Of a stretch of DNA of 64,000 nt, positions 49,216 to 58,000 are shown in pieces. The first letter of the stretch is position 1. Every line of letters begins with the position of its first letter. The stretch spans positions 1 to 64,000 of the forward strand of contig NZ_BAAACP010000007.1 in the NCBI RefSeq assembly GCF_039521565.1. The letters are read 5' to 3'. The notes beneath the pieces are model-generated. The model was not told where the DNA came from. It made no database searches and was given only the letters and a program-made list of their open reading frames with translations. The translations under genes and the position numbers were made by a program. Source of the DNA: Paraclostridium tenue (GTDB lineage: Bacteria; Bacillota; Clostridia; Peptostreptococcales; Peptostreptococcaceae).

Positions 49216-51480
49216 TTATTTATTCATTCCTAAAAATACTTTCTCAGGTGTTATAGGTAGTTTATTTACCCTAACTTTGCAAGCATTATAAACAGCTTCT
49301 TGTATAGCTGGTAATGGTGTATTTATAACTACCTCTCCTACAGATTTAGCTCCAAATGGGCCTGTTGGCTCATGAGTTTCTACAAAATCAACTATTACAT
49401 TACCAACATCACATCTAGCAGGTATTTTATACTGCATAAATGTATTTGTATCCATTTGTCCATTATCCGTATGTCTAACTTCTTCAAACATGGCCATACC
49501 TATACCTTGAACTATTCCACCTTCAACTTGAATTTTAGCTAGTTTTTTATTTATAACTGTTCCGCAATCTACAACTGCTACATAATCTAATATCTTATAT
49601 TTTCCTGTTTCTATATCCATTTCAGTTTCAACAAATCCTGCTATAAAAGGTGGTGGAGATACTTCACTTCCATGAGAAGCATAACCTATTAATTGCTCTT
49701 TTTCTGGGCCAACTGTAAAGTCAACAGCTATATCAAACACAGATATTTTATCGCATTCACTGTGCACATACTCTCCATCAAATTCAGCATATTCTTTATC
49801 TATGCCAAGTCTTTTAGCTCCAACTTCGATTATCTTTTCACGAAGCTTAGTAGCTGCTTTGACAACTGCCATACCTGTTACATATGTAGTAGATGATGCA
49901 TATGAACCTGGATCATATGGAACTACATCAGTATCTGCAGATATAACATTTATTTTCTCCATAGAAGTTTCAAGTATTTCACAAGCCATCTGAGAAAGTA
50001 TTGTATCACTTCCCGTTCCCATATCTGTTGATCCTATTAATAATGTATAATTTCCATCATCATTTAACCTAATTTCTGCACTGGCAGTATCTATTCCTGC
50101 AATACCAGATCCTTGCATAGTAAGTGCCATTCCTACACTTCTAATTTTACCATTATCCATTTTTTTAGAAGGATATTTTTCATCCCATTTTATAAGTTCT
50201 TTACCTTTTTTTATACAATTTACTAAATCTACACTATTTAATGTTTTATTATAAGCAAAACTAGTTTCCCCTTCTTTAACTATATTTTTAAGTCTTATTT
50301 CAGTTGGATCCATATTTAACTTATGAGCTAAAACATTTATAGTTGATTCTACAGCAAAACATCCTTGAGTTGCACCATAACCTCTAAGTGCTCCAGCTGG
50401 CATTTTGTTTGTATATACTACATTACCTTTAAATCTTGATGCAGTTAACTTATTATACATTGGCATAGTTTTTTCTCCAACTAAACCAAATGTAGTTGAA
50501 GCATGTTCTCCATATGCTCCTGTATCAGATAATGCATCTATATCTATAACTTTTATTACTCCTTCTTTAGTAGCTCCCATTCTTACAGTTAATTTCATTG
50601 CATGTCTACTTGTAGAACAGTTAAAAGTTTCTTTTCTATCATATATTAATTTTGCAGGTTTACCTGTCTTAAGTGTTACTATAGCTGAGAATATTTCAAC
50701 ACAAGCAGTTTGCTTACCACCAAATCCTCCTCCTATTCTCGGCTTTATAACTCTTATTTTACTTGAAGGTATATTTAAAGCTCTAGATAGATGTCTTCTT
50801 ACATGAAATGGAATTTGAGTAGAACTAACTACTACTAATCTGCCATTATGATCTAAATAGTTATATGCTCTATAAGTTTCCATCATAGCATGGGCTTGAG
50901 CTTGAGTATAATATGTTTCTTCAACTACTAAATCACATTTTTCTAATTCTTCTTCTATGTTGCCTTTTTCATATAAGTGTTTTGATACTATGTTTCTTGT
51001 TCTTTCCATACCTATATCAAAATTACAGTGGACATCTTCATCATGTACTACTACTTCATTATCTATAGCTTTTTCCATATCTATTACAGGTTTTAAAACT
51101 TCATATTCAACCTTTATCATTTTCATAGCTTTTACAGCAGTTTTTTCATCTATTGCCGCAATTATAGCAACTTCATCTCCAATATATCTAACAGTATCTT
51201 CAAGAATTAATCTATCATAAGGAGATGGTTCTGGATATGATTGTCCTGCTAGTGTAAATCTATTATTGGGAACATCTTTATAAGTTAAAACACATTCAAC
51301 TCCATCTATTTTTAATGCTCTTGAAGTATCTATATTTTTTATTTTTGCATATGCATGTGGGCTTCTTAATATTTTCACTACTAAAGCATCTTTAGCTGCC
51401 AAATCGTCAGTATAAACTGGTTTTCCTGTAGCTATAGCCATTCCATCTATTTTATGTATTCCTTTTCCAACTATTTTCAT
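49216..51480 (-). CDS. xdhA: Xanthine dehydrogenase, molybdenum-binding subunit
   Basis: A 754-aa molybdopterin-containing large subunit. The N-terminal ~130 residues form the substrate-channel domain (GKPVYTDDL ... LRSPHAYAKIKNID). GGGFGGKQ (about 250-257), RGYGATQG (about 366-373), QGSGIAGIDTASAEIRL (about 455-471) and, near the end, GPFGAKSVGEV (about 711-721) contact the cofactor, with the catalytic Glu in SVGE. It is intact. It is the third gene of the FAD / Fe-S / Mo operon. Substrate could be xanthine, hypoxanthine or purine; the adjacent purine permease supports purines. Confidence 0.92.
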   Translation of the reverse strand: MKIVGKGIHKIDGMAIATGKPVYTDDLAAKDALVVKILRSPHAYAKIKNIDTSRALKIDGVECVLTYKDVPNNRFTLAGQSYPEPSPYDRLILEDTVRYIGDEVAIIAAIDEKTAVKAMKMIKVEYEVLKPVIDMEKAIDNEVVVHDEDVHCNFDIGMERTRNIVSKHLYEKGNIEEELEKCDLVVEETYYTQAQAHAMMETYRAYNYLDHNGRLVVVSSTQIPFHVRRHLSRALNIPSSKIRVIKPRIGGGFGGKQTACVEIFSAIVTLKTGKPAKLIYDRKETFNCSTSRHAMKLTVRMGATKEGVIKVIDIDALSDTGAYGEHASTTFGLVGEKTMPMYNKLTASRFKGNVVYTNKMPAGALRGYGATQGCFAVESTINVLAHKLNMDPTEIRLKNIVKEGETSFAYNKTLNSVDLVNCIKKGKELIKWDEKYPSKKMDNGKIRSVGMALTMQGSGIAGIDTASAEIRLNDDGNYTLLIGSTDMGTGSDTILSQMACEILETSMEKINVISADTDVVPYDPGSYASSTTYVTGMAVVKAATKLREKIIEVGAKRLGIDKEYAEFDGEYVHSECDKISVFDIAVDFTVGPEKEQLIGYASHGSEVSPPPFIAGFVETEMDIETGKYKILDYVAVVDCGTVINKKLAKIQVEGGIVQGIGMAMFEEVRHTDNGQMDTNTFMQYKIPARCDVGNVIVDFVETHEPTGPFGAKSVGEVVINTPLPAIQEAVYNACKVRVNKLPITPEKVFLGMNK

Positions 51481-51930
51481 TTACTTTACCCCCAGATATC
51501 TTTTGATTGCTCTTAATTGTCCCATATACCCTGTACATCTACATAAATTTCCAGTTAAGTAATGTATTATCTCTTCTTCTGTAGGATTGTTAAGTTCTTC
51601 TTTCATAGCTAAAACTGTCATTATAAATCCTGGAGAACAAAAACCACATTGTTCTGCGCCTTCATTAACTAAAATTTCAGCAAATTCACTAGCTTCTTTT
51701 TCTAATCCTTCTATAGTTGTTATCTCTTTATTTAAAGCTCTAACTGTTAATGTTGCACAAGATAATGTAGGTTTTTTATCTATCCAAATAGAACAAAGTC
51801 CACAACATCCTGTATCACAGCCTCTTTTTATACTTAAGTTCCCTAGTTTTCTTAAGCTATCTACTAAATACTCTTCTGGCTCTATATCAAGCTTTCTTAA
51901 TTTTCCATTTACTTTAAGTTCTACTAGCAT
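51481..51930 (-). CDS. xdhC: Xanthine dehydrogenase, [2Fe-2S] subunit
   Basis: A 149-aa two-cluster iron-sulfur subunit. The plant-ferredoxin-like cluster uses Cys38, Cys43, Cys46 and Cys58 (RGCDTGCCGLCSIWID ... LSC). The second cluster, in the helical C-terminus, uses CGFC (about 96-99) and CRCTG (about 131-135). It passes electrons from the Mo center to FAD. It overlaps the FAD gene by seven bases and ends one base before the Mo subunit, so the operon is tightly coupled. Confidence 0.92.
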   Translation of the reverse strand: MLVELKVNGKLRKLDIEPEEYLVDSLRKLGNLSIKRGCDTGCCGLCSIWIDKKPTLSCATLTVRALNKEITTIEGLEKEASEFAEILVNEGAEQCGFCSPGFIMTVLAMKEELNNPTEEEIIHYLTGNLCRCTGYMGQLRAIKRYLGVK

Positions 51931-52715
51931 TTTGTAACCTCCATGATTGCTCTTTTAACTAATACCTTACTTATTTGTAGCCTATATTCTTTTGATGCTC
52001 TCATATTAGAACCAAATCTAATTTCATCTACCATCATATCTAAAGCAATATCAATATTTTTATCATTTATTTCGTTGTTTGATAAAAATCCACTAGCTTT
52101 TATTGCTACTTTAGCTCTTTGTGGCCTTGCACCTACACATATTTTAAAGTTATTGTCTATTTTAGATACAGACACATTAAGTATTGGATAATCACTTTTA
52201 GCATTTCTCATAGATTTGTAAACTGCTTTTTTATTATTTTTCTTTATATATATTTTAGTTAATATATCTTTTTCGTATCCTTTATTTAAAAACTCATCTA
52301 AAGGTATCCTTCCGCCTTTATAAGTTTCAATTTCTGTGTCTAAGCAAAGTAGTGCTACTATTAAATCAGAAAAGCCATACTTTGAGAATACACTCCCACC
52401 TACTGTTACTACATTTCTAAATTGAACCCCAATTATATCTCTAACAGCATCTTTTAATATACTAAAATTATTATTTATAATATCACTAGTTTCTAAGCTT
52501 CTAAGTGTAGTCATGGAACCTATTTCTACAAATTTTTCATCTTCTTTTATATAATCTAGATTTAAATTTGAAAGTTCTATACCTGTCCCTATTCTTTTAT
52601 TACCCATTCTCAAAAAAGCTGTTCCTCCAAGGATTTGATTATTCTTCCTTTTAACTAGTATTGAGTAGGCTTCTTCTAATGTGCTTGGCTGTACTATTTC
52701 AGTAAGTGTAAACAT
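51924..52715 (-). CDS. xdhB: Xanthine dehydrogenase, FAD-binding subunit
   Basis: A 263-aa protein. ILGGTAFLRM (about 33-42) and TVGGSVFSKYGFSDLIVALL (about 104-123) bind FAD diphosphate, as in CO-dehydrogenase flavoprotein family members. The C-terminal domain has GARPQRAKVAI. It is the first gene of the operon. Family subunits usually have about 290 residues, so this copy is on the short side but appears complete. A 26-bp perfect palindrome lies 62 bases upstream. Confidence 0.9.
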   Translation of the reverse strand: MFTLTEIVQPSTLEEAYSILVKRKNNQILGGTAFLRMGNKRIGTGIELSNLNLDYIKEDEKFVEIGSMTTLRSLETSDIINNNFSILKDAVRDIIGVQFRNVVTVGGSVFSKYGFSDLIVALLCLDTEIETYKGGRIPLDEFLNKGYEKDILTKIYIKKNNKKAVYKSMRNAKSDYPILNVSVSKIDNNFKICVGARPQRAKVAIKASGFLSNNEINDKNIDIALDMMVDEIRFGSNMRASKEYRLQISKVLVKRAIMEVTKC

Positions 52716-52776
52716 ACTCTTCCTCCCTATTAATTGTCCATTTTATTTATATAATTTTTCATTAATTATAACATAC

Positions 52777-52830
52777 TTAATACTTTTCCTTATATATTTG
52801 TTAAAACAAATATATAAGGAAAAGTATTAA
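52777..52830 (-). repeat. 26-bp perfect palindrome upstream of xdhB
   Basis: Arms 52777-52802 and 52805-52830 are fully complementary with a two-base centre. There is no T-run on either side. It lies between the permease end and the xdh operon start. Confidence 0.72.
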
Positions 52831-52862
52831 TAACTATAGCCTAAAAATGTATTTTCATAGAA

Positions 52863-52916
52863 AAACTCCTAAAATTTATTTTTACTTATATATAAATTAA
52901 ATTTTAGGAGTTTTTT
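52863..52916 (-). terminator. Terminator after the purine permease
   Basis: A 16-bp stem (52863-52878 with 52898-52913 or so, AAACTCCTAAAATTTA type) with T-rich flanks on both strands. Confidence 0.75.
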
Positions 52917-52949
52917 ATATTATTTTACAATTTAATTTTTAAACTTATT

Positions 52950-54299
52950 TTATGAAACTTGTGTACTAGAATTTCCAACTTCTATTTTAGTTTTTAATTC
53001 TGTATCTTCTTTAGGTAATACTATATTTAAAAATATAGCTATAATAGCAACTACTATAAGTCCTGAATCTCCAAATATAAGTTTTATAGATTCTGGCATT
53101 TTAGATAATACATCAGGAACTAAAGATAATCCCACTCCAATACCTAGTGCTACTGCAACTATCGTACTGTTTCTGTTATTTAAAGGCTCTGATGTTATAA
53201 GCTTTATTCCACTTACCGCAATCATAGCAAACATCATTACACTTGCTCCTCCTAATACACTCGATGGCATTAAAGATATTATAGCTCCAAATTTAGGGAA
53301 TATTGCAGCTAGTATTAAAAATATAGCTCCTGTTGCAACTACATGTCTATTTATAACTTTAGTCATAGCTATAAGTCCTACATTTTGCCCAAATGATGTA
53401 GTTGGCATAGAATTAAATAGTGCTGATATCATACTTCCAAATCCATCAGCCATTACTCCTCCTGATATTTCCTCATCCTTAGCATCACGACCTATTCCAG
53501 AATGAGCTATAGCTGTTATATCTCCAACAGTTTCAACTCCTGATACTATAAACATACATACAAATGCAAATATAGCATCTATATGAAATTCAAATCCAAA
53601 TTGTAGTGGTGTAGGTATAGAAACTAAAGACATTTGAGCTATTTGAGAAAAATCTATTTTACCCATAGGTATAGCTACTATATATCCTACTAAAAGCCCT
53701 ATTAATATTGATGCAATACTAGTTATTCCTTTTGTGTATTGCTTACAGAATAATACTGTTATTAATACTATACTTCCCAACAATAAGTTAGATATAGATC
53801 CAAAATCCCTTGCTCCAACCCCTCCTGCAAAATAATTAATTCCTGTAGGTAATAAAGATATTCCAATTGCTAATACTACAGTACCTGTTACAACTGGAGG
53901 GAAAAACTTTCTTATTTTTTTTACATATGTACCAAATAATATCTCAATCATACTTCCAGCTAAGCAAGCCCCTAATATACCTTCATATCCATATTTACTG
54001 CCTACTGCAGTTGCAACTGATACAAATCCAAAACTAGTTCCCATAACTATAGGAAGTCTTGCTCCAAACGGTCCTATCCTATAACATTGAACTAAAGTTA
54101 CCAATCCTGATACTAACATAGCGCATTGAACCAACATAGTTTTATCTTCTAAACTAAGCCCAAGAGCTCCAGAAATTATTATTAGTGGTGTTACATTACC
54201 AACAAACATTGCAAGCACATGCTGTAATCCTAAAGGTATAGCTTCTTTTAATCTAGGCCTACCGTCTAATTGATAGATAACTGAATTTTTATCATTCAT
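52950..54299 (-). CDS. NCS2-family xanthine/uric acid permease
   Basis: A 449-aa nucleobase:cation symporter-2 protein. Signature segments: IPLGLQHVLAMFVGNVTPL (about 21-39), LVTLVQCYRIGPFGARLPIVMGTSFGFV (about 66-93) containing the QH..AMF and TM3 substrate elements, 'GVETVGDITA' (about 255-264, the NCS2 signature with acidic residues) and 'TSFGQNVGLI' (about 298-307, conserved NQxxxxxxT-like). Fourteen hydrophobic spans fit. Purine transport suits the xanthine dehydrogenase operon 0.2 kb downstream, though the two have a terminator between them. It has its own promoter. Confidence 0.9.
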   Translation of the reverse strand: MNDKNSVIYQLDGRPRLKEAIPLGLQHVLAMFVGNVTPLIIISGALGLSLEDKTMLVQCAMLVSGLVTLVQCYRIGPFGARLPIVMGTSFGFVSVATAVGSKYGYEGILGACLAGSMIEILFGTYVKKIRKFFPPVVTGTVVLAIGISLLPTGINYFAGGVGARDFGSISNLLLGSIVLITVLFCKQYTKGITSIASILIGLLVGYIVAIPMGKIDFSQIAQMSLVSIPTPLQFGFEFHIDAIFAFVCMFIVSGVETVGDITAIAHSGIGRDAKDEEISGGVMADGFGSMISALFNSMPTTSFGQNVGLIAMTKVINRHVVATGAIFLILAAIFPKFGAIISLMPSSVLGGASVMMFAMIAVSGIKLITSEPLNNRNSTIVAVALGIGVGLSLVPDVLSKMPESIKLIFGDSGLIVVAIIAIFLNIVLPKEDTELKTKIEVGNSSTQVS

Positions 54300-54354
54300 A
54301 AATTAATTTCTCCCCCTTATTTATCGTATATTAATAGTCAAATTAATAATTAAT

Positions 54355-54414
54355 ATTCGTGTTTATAAGTTAATTATAACATCTTTTATATTTTTATCAA
54401 TATAAAACACGAAT
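54355..54414 (-). promoter_or_regulatory. Permease promoter flanked by inverted operator arms
   Basis: On the - strand: -35 TTGATA (54395-54400), 16-base spacer, -10 TATAAT (54373-54378). An ATTCGTGTTT-containing arm (54401-54414) lies just upstream of the -35 and its inverted copy (54355-54367) just downstream of the -10. Two half-sites bracketing the promoter suggest repressor looping or dimer binding by an unidentified regulator. Confidence 0.65.
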
Positions 54415-54454
54415 TTTTTTTTGAATTTTTTAATAAATAATCCGGATTCAAACT

Positions 54455-54491
54455 AAAAAGCTCTTACATTATAAATATGTAAGAGCTTTTT
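54455..54491. terminator. Terminator after a small gene
   Basis: A 14-bp stem AAAAAGCTCTTACAT / ATGTAAGAGCTTTTT (54455-54491) with a TATAA-type loop; strong on both strands. Confidence 0.82.
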
Positions 54492-54493
54492 AT

Positions 54494-54655
54494 CTATTTT
54501 TTATTATATATATCGCTTTTTAAATTTTTGCTAACTTGTTCTTTTATGTTATTTTTAATTATTATCTCATGTATAGATGAACTATTACTTAAAATATCTT
54601 TTGTATATTGTAAAGCATTATCATATTGTCCTTTTTTAAATCTATTTTCTGTCAT
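54494..54655 (-). CDS. Small hypothetical protein
   Basis: A 53-aa ORF from ATG 54655, which lies eight bases after AAGGAGTG, to TAG at 54494, directly followed by a strong terminator. Start MTENRFKKGQYDNALQ; charged and helical. There are no cysteines or transmembrane segment. The strong signals and terminator argue for a real gene; no family is recognised. It follows another 60-aa gene, 23 bases upstream, so the two may be an operon of small sporulation or stress proteins (inference). Confidence 0.6.
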   Translation of the reverse strand: MTENRFKKGQYDNALQYTKDILSNSSSIHEIIIKNNIKEQVSKNLKSDIYNKK

Positions 54656-54678
54656 ATGCTTCACTCCTTAAAATTGAT

Positions 54679-54861
54679 TTAGCATGGAGGAAAAAAATTC
54701 TTACTTGCTAATCTATTTCCTAATATATCTGCTATCTTTTTGTTTTGAGATATTTCATTTGCTATTTCTTCTGTACTATTATTTTCTTTTAATAATTCTT
54801 TTACTTTTGGATTATTATCTATTTCTTCTTTTTTTATATGAATATTTTTTTTATTGGACAT
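54679..54861 (-). CDS. Small hypothetical protein
   Basis: A 60-aa protein with AAGGAAGG eight bases upstream of ATG 54861. Basic N-terminus (MSNKKNIHIKKEE), helical centre (VKELLKENNSTEEIANEISQ) and an unusual end, FFPPC. The ORF on the other strand here is low-complexity and is a shadow. It is likely co-transcribed with the 53-aa gene downstream. The function is not recognised. Confidence 0.58.
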   Translation of the reverse strand: MSNKKNIHIKKEEIDNNPKVKELLKENNSTEEIANEISQNKKIADILGNRLASKNFFPPC

Positions 54862-54946
54862 ATAATTACCTTCCTTTTTATATCGTTTAATATTAGAATG
54901 TCCATAAGATGTTTATTTTAAACTTATAATTTTTTCTATATTTAAT

Positions 54947-55984
54947 CTAACTTGCCTTGCATTTTTTAATTTTATAATGAATTATAATCGTACATATTCC
55001 ACAAAATAGTAATATAAAGTAATATACGAATATTCCATATATAAACACAGAATATCCTATTAAATTTTTAGGAAATATACCTTTAAAAATTGTAAAAAAT
55101 GCAATTTCATTTGCTCCTACATTTCCAGGTGTTGGAACTGGTGATACAGCCATATATAAAAAAGCTTGTAATGCTACCATTTGTATAAATGATGCTGAAG
55201 TTAAGTTAAAAGATTTGTATATACAATATGCTATACTAAAATGGAAAGTTAATTGAATTATAGTAAGTATAAATACTTTTGTTAAGTTCTTTTTATCTTT
55301 TAAAAATAGCATCACAGAATAATAATATTCATCTATAAATTTATCAATATTTTTTCTCTTATTTTCTATTTTTTTTAAAATCTTAATTTTTTTTAATATG
55401 TCTAAAATTAAATTAACTATAAATTTAGTTTTTTTAGGATTATATATTATTAAAAATCCAAAACTCAGCATTATTATATTCATAATCATCCCTGTAGATA
55501 TTAATAGCATTATAGAATTCATTTGATTTTTTAAATAAATACAATTTGTAAGTAATAATACTCCCGTATATACAGTGACTATAGTTTGAAATACTACAGT
55601 CTTATTAACTATTACAGCTATTGCTTTACTAATAGGTACATTAAATTTATTGAGTACATAAACTTGCATAGGTTGACTTCCAGACGCTAATGGAGTTACT
55701 AAGTTGTAGTATAACCCTATTGCTCCAACCTTAAATCCTAAAAGTTTACACTTTGTATTATGTATAGAATTTAATATTATTCTTATAATATATCCTTCCA
55801 AAACTATGTATAATAAAACTAATCCAAACCCTAATAATATGTATTTAAAATCAATTATTTTTATAATATCTGGCAATATACTTATGTCTAATGTAGTTAA
55901 TACAATATAAGTGGTTAATACTATTAAAAATAATAAAAAGGTATATTGTAATATATCTTTTTGTCTTTTACTTAATATATCCAT
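54947..55984 (-). CDS. LPG synthase-type transmembrane (UPF0104/flippase-like) protein
   Basis: A 345-aa membrane protein with about eight to nine spans, matching the N-terminal flippase domain of MprF (lysylphosphatidylglycerol synthase TM region). Typical signature: 'GLYYNLVTPLASGSQPMQVYVLNK' (about 90-113) and 'SPVPTPGNVGANEIAFF' (about 276-292). There is no soluble aminoacyl-transferase domain, so it does not synthesise lysyl-PG itself. Such stand-alone proteins probably move lipids or phospholipid-linked molecules across the membrane. Monocistronic. Confidence 0.83.
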   Translation of the reverse strand: MDILSKRQKDILQYTFLLFLIVLTTYIVLTTLDISILPDIIKIIDFKYILLGFGLVLLYIVLEGYIIRIILNSIHNTKCKLLGFKVGAIGLYYNLVTPLASGSQPMQVYVLNKFNVPISKAIAVIVNKTVVFQTIVTVYTGVLLLTNCIYLKNQMNSIMLLISTGMIMNIIMLSFGFLIIYNPKKTKFIVNLILDILKKIKILKKIENKRKNIDKFIDEYYYSVMLFLKDKKNLTKVFILTIIQLTFHFSIAYCIYKSFNLTSASFIQMVALQAFLYMAVSPVPTPGNVGANEIAFFTIFKGIFPKNLIGYSVFIYGIFVYYFILLFCGICTIIIHYKIKKCKAS

Positions 55985-56082
55985 ACTATTTCTCCTAATA
56001 ATTTAAATTATTCTTCTATAGTATACTATTTATTAATGCATTTTCAATAGTTTTCATATTACTTATATTATGAAATAAAAAT

Positions 56083-56103
56083 AAGGGCATATAAAATGCC
56101 CTT
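56083..56103 (-). terminator. Terminator after the cyclophilin gene
   Basis: AAGGGCAT (56083-56090) pairs with ATGCCCTT (56096-56103), followed by TATTTTT on the - strand. Confidence 0.8.
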
Positions 56104-56106
56104 GTT

Positions 56107-56754
56107 TTATTGTTTTATTTTTTCAGTCTTTTTGTATTCAATTCCTTTTGTATCAACTCTAATACTTTCTATAACAACATTTTTAATTGGTTTTTCTTGA
56201 TTGTCAACTTTTACAACTTCTATTTTATCTACTACATCCATACCTTTTATAACTTTTCCAAAAGCAGCATATTGCTTATTTAAACTTGGTGAATCTTTAG
56301 TTACTATAAAAAACTGACTCCCAGCTGAATCTGGATGTTGACTCCTAGCCATAGATAACACTCCTCTTTCATGTTTTATATCATTTTTAAATGCATTGTC
56401 TTCAAACTCTCCTTTAATAAAATATCCAGGTCCACCGATTCCAGTTCCTTCAGGATCTCCACCTTGTATAACAAAATCTTTTACTACTCTATGAAATATC
56501 AATCCATCATAAAACTTATTATTTGCTAGTTCTATAAAGTTATTTACAGTATTAGGTGCTAAATGAGGATATAATTCAGCTTCTATAATTCCAAAGTCTT
56601 TTACTTTTATAGTAGCTATAGGTAATTCTTTTGGAGGATTTAAAGGTTCATTTGTAACTGCCTTACTGCTTATAGCCTCCTTAGAACATCCTATCATTAA
56701 ACCTAAAGTTATAATAGACATAGCTATTATAATTATTTTAATTATTTTTTTCAT
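56107..56754 (-). CDS. Secreted cyclophilin-type peptidyl-prolyl isomerase (lipoprotein)
   Basis: A 215-aa protein. The signal peptide ends in LMIGCSK, so Cys23 is the lipidated residue. The cyclophilin domain (about 45-210) has PHLAPNTVNNFIELAN, FHRVVKDFVIQGGDPEGTG (the catalytic Arg-Phe motif, about 90-108), ARSQHPDSAGSQFFIV and AFGKVIKGMDVVDKI. It would catalyse proline isomerisation of proteins outside the membrane, assisting secretion or folding. All key residues are present. Single gene with its own terminator. Confidence 0.93.
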   Translation of the reverse strand: MKKIIKIIIIAMSIITLGLMIGCSKEAISSKAVTNEPLNPPKELPIATIKVKDFGIIEAELYPHLAPNTVNNFIELANNKFYDGLIFHRVVKDFVIQGGDPEGTGIGGPGYFIKGEFEDNAFKNDIKHERGVLSMARSQHPDSAGSQFFIVTKDSPSLNKQYAAFGKVIKGMDVVDKIEVVKVDNQEKPIKNVVIESIRVDTKGIEYKKTEKIKQ

Positions 56755-56913
56755 ATGATTCCCCTTTGTTTACAATTTATATTATATTTTGAATATTATA
56801 GCATTTTTGCTTTTTATAATCTATACACTATGTATATTTTTAAATTTACTGTCTAAACTATAATCAGTTATATTGCATTTTAGCAACTTAGCATTTATCA
56901 TTCTCCTTTTATA

Positions 56914-56935
56914 AGACGGGTATTTACCCGTCTAT
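56914..56935. terminator. Terminator hairpin between acyltransferase and cyclophilin genes
   Basis: AGACGGGT (56914-56921) pairs with ACCCGTCT (56926-56933). T-rich on the + strand side only (ATTATTTTT), so its activity on the - strand gene is uncertain. Confidence 0.6.
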
Positions 56936-56947
56936 TATTTTTGATAT

Positions 56948-57982
56948 TTATATTTTTACAATTTTATAATATAAACTTTTTATTAAATTTAAAATATATC
57001 CAAATATATTATTAATAGGATTAAATATAAAATCATATATTTTTTTTACAAATTCCAATGATAGTATAGTAAATATTATAACTGGACTTATAAGTATTAT
57101 AATATTTGAAATTAAGTTAATATCCCATTTCGGTATAATTCCTAATACAATTACAATTAAATATATATGAAATACATATACATTCATGGTGTTTTTACCA
57201 TATTTACTATAAAAAACCTTCTTAGATGGCATTAAGCTTATTACTCCCACACTAAGTATAATTGAAGATATATATAATATAATTCTTGATATAATACCTT
57301 CAAGCACACTAAGATTATTAGTATCATATGCATGAGAATTGTATAAAAATTTATAATCTATTATTTCATATTTTGCTATATACATAGCTATTATTATAAA
57401 TATAATAACTATAAAACTCCCAATACCTTTATTAATATTATTCATCTTTTTTAAATAAGTTTCATTTGTGTAATACCCTATAAGAAAAAATGGTAAAAAT
57501 ACTATAGTCCTAGATAGTGATAAAAAATCTTCGCCCATTTTATCTAAACCTATCAATAATCCTAATATAAAACTAATAGGAATTATAAATTTTATATTTG
57601 TTATATATTTAAGTGATAGTCTCCAAAAAAATAAGCTAATGAGATACCATAAAGTCCATCCTGGATATACTATAGAAAACATATTTATTCCTGTAGCTAA
57701 ATATACTCCACTATACCAAAGTGTATTAAAAAATACATAAGGTATTAAAAGTTTTCTAACTATATCTTCATTAGATTTTGTACTTTTTTTAGATAAGTAC
57801 CCAGATATAAATACAAATAGTGGCATATGAAATATATAAATATATATATATGCACCTCTTAATATGTCATTTTGATTTATGTAGTATTCTATTGTATGTC
57901 CAAATACAACTGCAAATATCAAGATAACTTTTAAATTGTCTACAAGATAGTTCCTATTTTGTATATTTTTATATTCTTTCAA
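56948..57982 (-). CDS. Acyltransferase-3 family membrane protein
   Basis: A 344-aa protein with about ten hydrophobic spans. The start RNYLVDNLKVILIFAVVFGHTIEYY contains the conserved His near residue 29 of the acyltransferase-3 (OafA/NodX-type) family; YIYIFHMPLFVFISGYL (about 47-63) carries the second conserved segment. These enzymes O-acetylate or O-acylate surface glycans, peptidoglycan or antibiotics. There is no SGNH domain. A glycan substrate is not identifiable from neighbours. It starts 18 bases after the hydrolase gene ends, so they are probably an operon. Confidence 0.85.
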   Translation of the reverse strand: MKEYKNIQNRNYLVDNLKVILIFAVVFGHTIEYYINQNDILRGAYIYIYIFHMPLFVFISGYLSKKSTKSNEDIVRKLLIPYVFFNTLWYSGVYLATGINMFSIVYPGWTLWYLISLFFWRLSLKYITNIKFIIPISFILGLLIGLDKMGEDFLSLSRTIVFLPFFLIGYYTNETYLKKMNNINKGIGSFIVIIFIIIAMYIAKYEIIDYKFLYNSHAYDTNNLSVLEGIISRIILYISSIILSVGVISLMPSKKVFYSKYGKNTMNVYVFHIYLIVIVLGIIPKWDINLISNIIILISPVIIFTILSLEFVKKIYDFIFNPINNIFGYILNLIKSLYYKIVKI

Positions 57983-58000
57983 TTTTATTGCCCCTTTTCT

